This document shows, in pieces, positions 9,346 through 17,745 of a stretch of 64,000 bases of DNA. The position numbers were made by a program, and so were the translations under genes. The stretch is from G965220825 sp965220825. Its GTDB lineage: Bacteria > Pseudomonadota > Alphaproteobacteria > UBA828. Positions within the stretch are counted from its first letter, which is position 1; each line of letters opens with the position of its first letter. The DNA lies in assembly GCA_965220825.1 (NCBI GenBank), contig OZ244839.1, forward strand, positions 186,001 through 250,000, written 5' to 3'. The notes under the pieces are model-generated. The model was not told where the DNA came from, ran no database searches, and saw only the letters and a program-made list of their open reading frames with translations.

Positions 9346-10362
9346 CTATAGCGCCTCGGCCACCCTCGGCATCACCTCTTCGGCGAAGAGCCGCATGCCG
9401 TCGGTGACCTGGGCGTGGGGCATGCCGGGCCAGTGCATGCCGAGGATCAGTGTGTTGACGCCGAGGCGCCGGCCGTACCCCACCACCTGTTCGGCGATTT
9501 CCTCGGGCGAGCCGAAGAGGAAGCGGTCCCGCATCAGTTCGTCGAAGTCGAGGGAGAGGTCGTCGTCGCCCTTGGGCATGGCCTTGTCCTGCCCCCACTG
9601 GTGGTAGGTCTTGTACTTCATCTCCAGATGGGGGCGGGCCAGGCGCTCGGCTTCGGCTCTGGTTTCGGCGACGAAGATTTCACGCATGAGAGGCAGCTCG
9701 GCCGGGAAGGGCTTGCCGGCCTCGTCAAGGGCGCGACGGTAGATCGCGAGCTGGCGCTCTGTGGTCTCCATCCGCTGGTGCGGGTTGATGAACCATGTGT
9801 CGCCGAGCCGGGCGGCGCGCTCCACCGCGGCATCCGCATTGGCGCCGAGCCAGATGGGCGGGCGCGGCTGCTGCAGCGGCTTGAGGGAGACGGTCACCTC
9901 CTCCAGGGCGAAGTGCGAGCCCTGCATGGTGACGCGGTCCTCGGTCCAGAGCCGGACGATCGCCTCGAGATTCTCCTCGAGCCGCGCGACCCGTTCGGCC
10001 TGTGTGGTTCCAAAGGCCTGGAACTCGACCTCCCGGTAGCCGAGGCCCGCGCCGAAGATCGCCCGCCCGCCGGACATCACGTCCAGCGTTGCCATCTGTT
10101 CCGCAATGTCGAGGGGCTTGTGGAGCGAGAGAAGGACGATCCCCGGCAGAAGCCGGCAGTTGGGCGCCTCCACCATCAGGCGGGCGAGCAGCGGGATCTG
10201 CTGATATTGCTGCAAGGGGTAGGAGCCGTAATGCATGCCGGTGGCGACAATGTCGAAGCCGAGCGAATCCGCGAGCTGCGCCTCGGCGCAGAGTTCTTCG
10301 AACCGCGCATGCATGTCGTCTCCACGGCGATGCTGGCCGCGGATGAAGAAACCGTATTTCAT
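9346..10362 (-). CDS. LLM-class flavin-dependent oxidoreductase (luciferase-like)
   Basis: A bacterial luciferase-family protein of about 338 residues with a TIM-barrel fold. Visible family marks are the N-terminal MKYGFFIRG strand, ATGMHYGSYPLQQYQQIP, a conserved GGRAIFGAGLGYREVEF segment, and a C-terminal GSPEEIAEQVVGYGRRLGVNTLI motif that shapes the flavin site. The start is the codon complementary to 10360-10362; the reading frame upstream runs into the repeat element and is not coding. Substrate unknown; these enzymes use FMNH2 or F420. Its promoter region carries a short mobile element 73 bases upstream. Confidence 0.87.
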   Translation of the reverse strand: MKYGFFIRGQHRRGDDMHARFEELCAEAQLADSLGFDIVATGMHYGSYPLQQYQQIPLLARLMVEAPNCRLLPGIVLLSLHKPLDIAEQMATLDVMSGGRAIFGAGLGYREVEFQAFGTTQAERVARLEENLEAIVRLWTEDRVTMQGSHFALEEVTVSLKPLQQPRPPIWLGANADAAVERAARLGDTWFINPHQRMETTERQLAIYRRALDEAGKPFPAELPLMREIFVAETRAEAERLARPHLEMKYKTYHQWGQDKAMPKGDDDLSLDFDELMRDRFLFGSPEEIAEQVVGYGRRLGVNTLILGMHWPGMPHAQVTDGMRLFAEEVMPRVAEAL

Positions 10363-10434
10363 GGCAGGAGCCCCATCCTTGCGAGCAAGCCGGAAGCTAT
10401 CGGCTGCCCCGTCCGATGTCCACCCATTGTCCTC

Positions 10435-10867
10435 GTCCAGGACGTTTGAGACGCCGGGGTTTGTTCGGCCGTCAGGTTGGCAAGACATTCGGCCGGAGTC
10501 TGTCCGCCAAGGGCCTGGTTGGGTCTGATGGTATTGGACGCGTCGGCGCCGCCGTCGATCTGGATGGCCTGGACGGGAATGGGCATGTCGGCCTGGAGCT
10601 TGACGAGGAATGAGCTGGCACCGTGGCCCCGGCGGGGCCGCGCAAGTCCGGCGAACCGGCGTCATGGGCGGTCGCGCGTCACCCCTTTTTTCGGTGCGCG
10701 GGTCTCCAGGCCCGCATGTTTTTGTTTTTCGAGGAGAAGAAAAATGCGGGCCTGGAGACCCGCGCACCAAACCTGTCATGGGGGTCTCCTTGCGGTTGAT
10801 GGGTCCGCCAACCGCTTCGGAGACCTCCAACCTCGTTTCAAGAGCCGCGTCTCATAGCTGTCTGAAC
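10435..10867 (-). mobile_element. Short deleted insertion-sequence derivative, copy A
   Basis: This 433-bp element shares both ends with copies at 45827-46275 and 50657-50952. The ends are imperfect inverted repeats: GTCCAG..TGAGACGC at the left and, inverted, GTTCAG..TGAGACGC at the right. Read on the minus strand it begins with a ribosome-site-like AAGGAGA and an ATG, is then interrupted by the 76-bp hairpin repeat, and ends with codons for SNTIRPNQALGGQTPAECLA, the C-terminal hallmark of an rve-type integrase (IS3/IS481 group). The centre of the transposase is gone, so it cannot move by itself. No clean target duplication is visible. Confidence 0.75.
10693..10768. repeat. Long hairpin repeat, copy H1
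   Basis: Perfect 25-bp arms (10693-10717 and 10744-10768, beginning GGTGCGCGGGTCTCCAGGCC) flank a 26-nt loop that is T-rich on its left and A-rich on its right. A T-run precedes the left arm. The same unit recurs at 31312, 37393, 46102 and 50778. This copy is inside the deleted IS derivative. Confidence 0.9.
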
Positions 10868-10983
10868 TTGGATACCGCGCCGACCCTGTTCGAGACGGGG
10901 CGGCGGGGGTGTTTTCCTCGCGTGCGGGCGCCGCAGGCTGTAGGGTTCCCGCGCATCATGCACCGCCTTCGAAGGATTGCATC

Positions 10984-11862
10984 ATGACGGCACCGCAAAG
11001 CGGCATTCTGGCCCCTGTTCCGAGCCACGCGCGCTATCTCGAACTCGCAGCGGTTCCCGGCGGGGACGCGCGCGCCGCTCTCGCGTCGCTGGCGGAGGCT
11101 GCGGACGATGGGACGGTGGTCGGCCTCGGCGCCGGGCTGGTGGCGGCGCTTGGCGGTGCGGTTCCGGGTCTTCGCCCGTTCCCGGCGCTTGCGGGCGCGG
11201 GATGCGCCGTGCCCTCGACCCAGGCGGACCTCTGGTGCTGGCTCCGGGGCGAGGAGCGGGGCGAACTCGTCAACCGCTCCCGGGCCCTGGCCCTCCGGCT
11301 TGCGCCGGCCTTCCGAGTCGACCGGCTCGTGGAGGGTTTTCGCCACGGCCCGGGTCTCGACCTCACCGGCTATGAGGACGGCACCGAGAACCCGGAGGGC
11401 GATGATGCCGTCAAGGCCGCGGTCGCAGGATCGGCCGGGCCCGTGCCGGAGGGCTCGAGCTTCGTTGCCGTCCAGCAGTGGCGGCACGATCTGGACTATT
11501 TCGACACCCTGCCGGGCCTGGAGCGGGACCACATCATCGGGCGCCGCCTCTCGGACAACGAGGAGCTCGCCGATGCGCCGGCCTCCGCCCATGTGAAGCG
11601 CACCGCGCAGGAGAGCTTCACGCCGGAGGCTTTCGTCCTCCGCCGCTCCATGCCCTGGTCGGACTCGGGCGCCGCGGGGCTGATGTTCGTGGCCTTCGGC
11701 TGCTCCCTCGATGCCTTCGAGGCCCAGCTCACCCGCATGACGGGCGCGGACGACGGCATCGTGGACGGCCTCTTCCGCTTCTCGCGCCCCGTTTCCGGCA
11801 GCCATTTCTGGTGCCCGCCGGTGCGCGGCGGCGCGCTGGACCTGGCGGCCGCCGGGCTGTAA
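10984..11862 (+). CDS. DyP-type peroxidase
   Basis: A haem peroxidase of about 292 residues of the dye-decolorising family (YfeX-like). The family signature GXXDG is present as YEDGTENPEG near residue 125, a likely proximal haem histidine lies in ASAHVKRTAQ near residue 203, and the C-terminus has RLTRMTG-type text (QLTRMTGADDGIVDGLFRFSRP). ATG 10984 is used because the upstream in-frame codons lie in the intergenic spacer. No Tat signal is present, so the enzyme is probably cytoplasmic. It is divergent from the LLM gene, with the repeat element between them. Confidence 0.88.
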   Translation: MTAPQSGILAPVPSHARYLELAAVPGGDARAALASLAEAADDGTVVGLGAGLVAALGGAVPGLRPFPALAGAGCAVPSTQADLWCWLRGEERGELVNRSRALALRLAPAFRVDRLVEGFRHGPGLDLTGYEDGTENPEGDDAVKAAVAGSAGPVPEGSSFVAVQQWRHDLDYFDTLPGLERDHIIGRRLSDNEELADAPASAHVKRTAQESFTPEAFVLRRSMPWSDSGAAGLMFVAFGCSLDAFEAQLTRMTGADDGIVDGLFRFSRPVSGSHFWCPPVRGGALDLAAAGL

Positions 11863-11881
11863 GGCGGCAGCGACACCGGGC

Positions 11882-12904
11882 CTAGCCCGCGCGCTTCGCC
11901 TCGTAGTCCGCCGTGCGCTCCCGCAGGCTGCGCGCGGTACCGGCATTGATCAGCACGAGGCTCACGACCAGCACCGCGACGGCGCCCCACACCCAGTAGC
12001 TGAGCACCGTACCGAAGAGGACGCTCGCCCAGAAGATGCCGGCGGCCACCACGACATAGTTGAGCTGGGCGAAGAAGAGCGCGCCGGCGCGGCGCACGAT
12101 CTCGAAGAAGCAGGTATAGGTGATGGCCTGTGCGGCCGTCGCCCAGAGCAGCCCCCAGAGGCCCGCGGGCTCTGCATCGGTGGGGAGGTAGAGGTCGCCC
12201 ATGCCGAGCATGGCGATCAGCAGCAGGAGCGCCGCCAGCGCCATCATGCCGCCCGAGAGCGCCAGTGCGCTGACACCCACCGGTGCGAAGCGCGCGCCGC
12301 CCACATTGTTGATCGCCGCCGAAAGCGGCATGAGCAGCGAGAACAGCACCCAGACCCAGGCGCCGGGCCGCGGCAGGCTCCCGGTGGGGATCACCAGCAA
12401 CAGGATGCCGCCGAAGCCCAGCAGCACGCCCGCGACGCTGAACCAGCGGAAGCGGTCGATGCGGAGCGCGAGAGTCAGCGTATAGGTGGCCGCGGGGATC
12501 AACGCCGCGGAGAGCGTGAGCACCGCGGGCGGCAATTCGTCGGCGACGAACGTCACCACAAGCAGCGGGCCCAGGAAGCCGAAGACGGCGACCAGCGCAA
12601 AGACGCGCAGATTCTCCATGCGAAGCGACGGTAGCTTGGAGAAGAGGGCGGAAAGCGCGAGCAGGAGTGCCGCGGCAAAGAGCGCCTGCCAGAAGGAATA
12701 GGCCATGAAGGGAAAGCCCGCTTCGATGGCGATCTTGTTGGCGGAAAAGAGGCTCCCGTAGGAAATCCCGCCAAGCAGCAGCAGAGCGGTGGGAAGCAGC
12801 AGCCGGCTCTCCCGCATGCGCTGGAGCGGAGAAGCAGGCCCCGCCCCGCCACCCGCGCGGCCTGCGGGGGAGCCGGTGCGCGGCTCGTTCGGGCCTTTGG
12901 TCAC
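11882..12904 (-). CDS. EamA/DMT-family membrane transporter
   Basis: An integral membrane protein of about 340 residues with roughly ten hydrophobic helices arranged as two EamA halves (first starting near LLLPTALLLLGG, second after LSGGMMALAALLLL). The acidic-polar FSANKIAIEAGFPFMAYSFW region near the first helices is typical of drug/metabolite transporters. A GTG at 12904 gives the longest start; an internal ATG at MRESRLLLP would shorten the charged N-terminus and is also plausible. It is convergent with the DyP gene. The transported compound cannot be predicted. Confidence 0.82.
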   Translation of the reverse strand: MTKGPNEPRTGSPAGRAGGGAGPASPLQRMRESRLLLPTALLLLGGISYGSLFSANKIAIEAGFPFMAYSFWQALFAAALLLALSALFSKLPSLRMENLRVFALVAVFGFLGPLLVVTFVADELPPAVLTLSAALIPAATYTLTLALRIDRFRWFSVAGVLLGFGGILLLVIPTGSLPRPGAWVWVLFSLLMPLSAAINNVGGARFAPVGVSALALSGGMMALAALLLLIAMLGMGDLYLPTDAEPAGLWGLLWATAAQAITYTCFFEIVRRAGALFFAQLNYVVVAAGIFWASVLFGTVLSYWVWGAVAVLVVSLVLINAGTARSLRERTADYEAKRAG

Positions 12905-12932
12905 CGCGGCCCCGCGCCGTGTGGCGGGGCGG

Positions 12933-13007
12933 TGGTGGGCGCTCCTGGGATCGAACCAGGGACCTCTTGCATGTCAAGCAAGCGCTCTCCCCCTGAGCTA
13001 AGCGCCC
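12933..13007 (-). tRNA. tRNA-Val (anticodon GAC)
   Basis: Reading the minus strand from 13007, the acceptor stem GGGCGCT pairs with AGCGCCC, the D-arm reads AGCTCAGGGGGAGAGC, the anticodon stem CTTGC/GCAAG encloses TTGACAT (anticodon GAC), and the T-arm contains GGTTCGATCC. The discriminator is A and the CCA end is encoded (complement of 12933-12935). The total is 75 nt. The restriction-modification island lies on the 5' side of this tRNA, not at its 3' end. Confidence 0.95.
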
Positions 13008-13199
13008 CTCGCAACGAAGCGCCGGCTTACCACCGCCATCCCGCCATTGGCAAGGCTCGTGCGAGAGCAGGGCGGTCGACGCACATCTCGACGGTGGCGC
13101 GGTGCGGGGCGGTGCTGCGCGGGTGGCCAGGCGTCATGGCGTTTAGGGAGCCGACTGGGCAAACTGCCTCTCCGTGCGAGAATGGCGGTCGAGGATCAC

Positions 13200-14752
<1,553 letters not shown>

Positions 14753-14756
<4 letters not shown>

Positions 14757-14977
14757 GCGCCGTCCGCTATCATGTCGGCGGCTTCCCGCCTGGCGGTCCG
14801 CGCAACAGCGGTGTTGCGCAGTTTGAGGGACAGCATGGGGACACAAATCGCTTTGTGGGACATTTTTTGCCATATCTGTCCCTCAAACCGGTTTGTGGGA
14901 CAGATATGGCCGACAATGTCCTGCTGCCTGTCGCCGCCGATTGGGAGAAGCCCGGCTTACGGGGGCGGGAACGATGA
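14753..14977 (+). pseudogene. Decayed frame after hsdM, possibly a Fic-family N-terminus
   Basis: A GTG overlapping the hsdM stop (GTGA) opens a 74-codon frame whose first residues, SAVRYHVGGFPPGG, resemble the xRYHxGxFPP start of some Fic-family proteins. After about 20 codons the similarity stops and the frame runs through the operator-like repeats at 14821-14909. The simplest reading is a gene deleted down to its first codons, with coupled initiation kept. The Fic resemblance is from memory and is weak; the frame could also be a leader with no product. Confidence 0.3.
14821..14909. promoter_or_regulatory. Operator-like array: four TTTGwGGGACA sites and a 42-bp near-palindrome
   Basis: The 11-mer TTTG(A/T)GGGACA occurs at 14821, 14851 and 14891 on the plus strand and inverted at 14876-14886. 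The last two form a near-perfect 42-bp palindrome at 14868-14909: 14-bp arms, one T-T mismatch, then CAAACCGGTTTG at the centre. Around the second site CACAAA-tcgc-TTTGTG (14841-14856) is also palindromic. The array lies 65 bases before the first HEPN gene inside the hsd operon. It looks like a repressor binding region for an internal promoter; the binding protein is unknown. Confidence 0.6.
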
Positions 14978-15387
14978 GCAACAGCGATGAGGTCCGCTGG
15001 CTTCAGCGGCTGGAGAGCTTCGCGATCGCACAGTCCAGCCTGACGGCGGCGTGCCGCCAGTCGGACTATACGGACCTGGAGCGGGCCGGCTTGGCGCAGA
15101 CCTTCGAGTCCAGCTTCGAGCTCGCCTGGAAGACGCTGAAGGACCTGCTATTGCATGAAGGCTATGACGAGAACACGCCGCGCGCCGTGATCCGCCGCAG
15201 CTTCGAGGCCGGATATCTCGGAGAGGCGGACTGCGAGACGTTGCTCGACGCGCTCGACAAGCGAAACCTGCTCGCCCACATCTACCGCAGGAAGCTGGCG
15301 GAGGAGGCGGAATCCCTAATCAAGCAGCGATACCATCCCGCGCTACTGCGGCTTCACGAAACCTTGACTACCAAGAGCGGGGAATGA
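14974..15387 (+). CDS. HEPN protein, HI0074-type nucleotidyltransferase-binding (HepT-like toxin candidate)
   Basis: A 137-residue all-helical protein of the family annotated as nucleotidyltransferase substrate binding (HI0074-like, HEPN superfamily). QTFESSFELAWKTLKDLLL is the family core and RNLLAHIY near the C-terminus gives RX4HXY, the HEPN RNase motif whose tyrosine is the AMPylation target in HepT. The following gene, overlapping by 4 bases, is the partner nucleotidyltransferase. ATG 14974 follows GGGGGCGGGA. RNase toxicity is inferred from the motif and partner; many HI0074 members are untested. Confidence 0.85.
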   Translation: MSNSDEVRWLQRLESFAIAQSSLTAACRQSDYTDLERAGLAQTFESSFELAWKTLKDLLLHEGYDENTPRAVIRRSFEAGYLGEADCETLLDALDKRNLLAHIYRRKLAEEAESLIKQRYHPALLRLHETLTTKSGE

Positions 15388-15713
15388 CCGACGGCCTCAA
15401 GGACGCGCACCGCGCCGCCATCATCGCCGCCCTGACTGCGAACGAGCGCGTGGAGCGGGCCATTTTGTTCGGCTCCCGCGCCATGGGAACGCACCGCGCC
15501 GCCTCGGATGTAGATATCGCGCTGTTCGGCGACGAATTGACAAGCAACGATGTCGCCCGGCTCGCCACCGCTATGGAGGCGCTGCCCATGGCGCAGACTG
15601 TCGATCTGATTCTGCACCGATCCATCGACAATCCGGCCTTGCTGAAGCATATCGTCCGGCGTGGCGTGGAATGGTATCGCAAGCCCGGCCGCATGGCGGA
15701 CCGGAGATCATGA
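15384..15713 (+). CDS. Minimal nucleotidyltransferase (MntA-like antitoxin candidate)
   Basis: A 109-residue minimal nucleotidyltransferase. The catalytic motif GSX10DXD is intact: GSRAMGTHRAAS followed by DVD, with a third acidic position in TVDLILH. In MntA-HepT pairs such a protein adds AMP units to the tyrosine of the HEPN partner and silences it. The start overlaps the stop of the HEPN gene (ATGA at 15384), and its own stop overlaps the next HEPN gene. It lies inside an hsd operon rather than standing alone. Confidence 0.87.
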   Translation: MTDGLKDAHRAAIIAALTANERVERAILFGSRAMGTHRAASDVDIALFGDELTSNDVARLATAMEALPMAQTVDLILHRSIDNPALLKHIVRRGVEWYRKPGRMADRRS

Positions 15714-16126
15714 TGACTCGAGTTGATGTGCGGATAGGCCCTTTGGAACGCGCGATCCAACGCTTGGATGAAGGGCTGGAGCGGTATCGGACCGACACGA
15801 GTGATTTGCAAATTCGGGACGGTCTGGTTCAGCGCTTCAAGTTCACCTACGAACTCGGGCACAAAGTCTTGAAGCGCTACCTAGAGTACGCATCCGCGAA
15901 TCCGGAGAAAATCGACTCGCTGACTTTTCAGGACTTGGTCCGTTTAGGAAACGAACAAGGCTTGCTGCTGGGAGACTGGCTGATTTGGCGCAGTTTTCGC
16001 GAAATGCGCGGAAAGACCAGCCATACATACAACGAGGATATAGCGCGCGAAGTGGTCGGAGGCATTCCACGTTTCCTGGAGGAGGCGATCTACCTGCGCG
16101 ACAGATTGCGTGAACGTTCGAAATGA
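15710..16126 (+). CDS. Second HEPN protein, HI0074-type (HepT-like toxin candidate)
   Basis: A 138-residue helical protein of the same broad family as the gene at 14974 but clearly diverged from it. Core residues are LVQRFKFTYELGHKVLKRYLE, and RGKTSHTY gives RX4HXY, the HEPN catalytic motif with its modifiable tyrosine. ATG 15710 overlaps the preceding stop (ATGATGA context), and the stop overlaps the start of the MNT-HsdS fusion by 4 bases. Base composition is visibly more AT-rich than hsdM or hsdR. Its expected partner is the nucleotidyltransferase domain of the next protein. Confidence 0.84.
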   Translation: MMTRVDVRIGPLERAIQRLDEGLERYRTDTSDLQIRDGLVQRFKFTYELGHKVLKRYLEYASANPEKIDSLTFQDLVRLGNEQGLLLGDWLIWRSFREMRGKTSHTYNEDIAREVVGGIPRFLEEAIYLRDRLRERSK

Positions 16127-17745
16127 TAGATACGGCACTTCTGCTTGATATCAGGCCCAACGATTGGGACATTGTGCGCGATATCCTGCAACGACATGTG
16201 CCGGATCGGGAAGTTCTGGCATTCGGATCCCGAGCCACTTGGACAGCAAAGGAATACTCCGATCTCGATCTCGCAATTTTAGGTGGCAAGCCGCTTTCGC
16301 TGAACGTCAGCGCAGCGTTGGCTGAAGCGTTCAGCGAATCCAATCTCCCTTTCCAGGTTGACGTTGTCGATTGGGTCAGTATCGACGAATCGTTTCGTAC
16401 GATCATTCGACGTGATGGGCTGACTGTGCAAAGTCGGGCGGTAGGACCTGGAGAAATTGATGCTGCACGTCAGTCTTCAGGTCCGATTTCTGAATGGGAT
16501 ATAATGGAAATTGAGGAACTTCTACCGAAAAGTTGGACGCGTAGAACCTTGGGGGATTTTGTCGAAACTCACACGGAAAAAATAGCTCCATATTCCCTTC
16601 CCTCCCGCCTTTTTGCGCATCACTCGATTCCTGCTTTCGATGACGGGAAGAATCCGACTGTAGAGCCTGGTGTAGGGATAAAGAGTAATAAGTTCACCGT
16701 TCCTTTTGACGCGGTCCTTGTCTCGCGACTCAATCCGAGATTCCCCAGGGTATGGTCTCCCGTCGTCTCTGATGAAATTCCGGCGATTTGCTCGACGGAG
16801 TTTTTGGTTATGCGCCCTCAGTCAATTTATCGACGTTTCCTTCACTATCTTTGCATGAATCCTAGATTTCGGGAATTGCTTCTGAAGCGTGTCACAGGAA
16901 CCTCCGGTAGTCATCAACGCGTTCCTCCAAAGTCGGTTCTTGAAATCGAAGTCTCTGTTCCACCTCTCGCTGAACAACGCGTCATAGCTGATTTCCTGGG
17001 AGCCCTTGATGACAAGATCGAGTTGAACCGGCGGATGAACGAGACGCTGGAGGCGATGGCGCGGGCGATCTTCAAGGACTGGTTCGTCGATTTCGGCCCC
17101 ACCCGCGCCAAGGCCGAAGGCCGCACCCCCTACCTCGCCCCCGAGATCTGGTCCCTCTTCCCCGACGCGCTGGACGATGAGGGCAAGCCGGTGGGGTGGC
17201 AATTCCGGCCAGTATCTATGTTTGCGAAGATCAGAGGTGGAAAACAGCTATCGAAAGATCACTTCGTTGAGGATGGCCCCGTTCCTGTATTCGGTGGCGC
17301 GGGACTGATGGGCTACACTGAGAACAGCAATGCTAGTGGATATGTAATATCTGTTGGCCGAGTTGGTGCATATTGTGGCCAATTCTTTTCTCATCGCGGT
17401 CCAGCATGGATAAATAATAACGCATCTTTGATTTTGCCCTTTGGAAATGTTTCAGGTGAATGGTTATTGCTAGCACTTCGTGCATTGAACATAGATCTAA
17501 TAAAGAAGGGTGCGGCGCAGCCATTCGTTTCAAATTCTGATATTTCTGCAATGGATATAGTATATCCTGGGGAAGTATTGCTGCGCGCATTTCAAGTTCA
17601 AATCCTTGATCTCGTGTTGCGCCAGGAAGAAAATCAAAGACAAAGTGTGACGCTGGCCCAAACCCGCGACCGTCTCCTGCCGAAGCTCATATCCGGCGAA
17701 ATCCGTGTTGCCGGGGCCGGCAAAGCCGTGGAGGCCGTGGCATGA
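16123..17745 (+). CDS. hsdS: Fusion: MntA-like nucleotidyltransferase domain + type I specificity subunit HsdS
   Basis: One uninterrupted 540-codon frame. Residues 1-~110 are a minimal nucleotidyltransferase with an intact GSX10DXD motif (GSRATWTAKEYS then DLD; third acidic residue in VDVVDW). Residues ~128-540 are HsdS: target-recognition domain 1 (~130-285), a central conserved helix (LAEQRVIADFLGALDDKIEL, then the AMARAIFKDWFVDFGP text), target-recognition domain 2 (~355-510) and the C-terminal repeat QTRDRLLPKLISGEIRV. HsdS sets the DNA sequence recognised by the complex. Both recognition domains are AT-rich compared with the connecting helices, a sign of module exchange. An internal ATG at 16504 (MEIEELLPKSW) could give a free HsdS. 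The fusion links the HEPN gene just upstream to the restriction enzyme. Confidence 0.88.
   Translation: MIDTALLLDIRPNDWDIVRDILQRHVPDREVLAFGSRATWTAKEYSDLDLAILGGKPLSLNVSAALAEAFSESNLPFQVDVVDWVSIDESFRTIIRRDGLTVQSRAVGPGEIDAARQSSGPISEWDIMEIEELLPKSWTRRTLGDFVETHTEKIAPYSLPSRLFAHHSIPAFDDGKNPTVEPGVGIKSNKFTVPFDAVLVSRLNPRFPRVWSPVVSDEIPAICSTEFLVMRPQSIYRRFLHYLCMNPRFRELLLKRVTGTSGSHQRVPPKSVLEIEVSVPPLAEQRVIADFLGALDDKIELNRRMNETLEAMARAIFKDWFVDFGPTRAKAEGRTPYLAPEIWSLFPDALDDEGKPVGWQFRPVSMFAKIRGGKQLSKDHFVEDGPVPVFGGAGLMGYTENSNASGYVISVGRVGAYCGQFFSHRGPAWINNNASLILPFGNVSGEWLLLALRALNIDLIKKGAAQPFVSNSDISAMDIVYPGEVLLRAFQVQILDLVLRQEENQRQSVTLAQTRDRLLPKLISGEIRVAGAGKAVEAVA

Noticed and set aside
16123..17745. The MNT-HsdS fusion as an assembly artefact
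   Set aside because: No frameshift signs or homopolymer runs are seen at the junction, both domains keep all motifs, and the linker is protein-like. It is kept as a real fusion, but resequencing would settle it.
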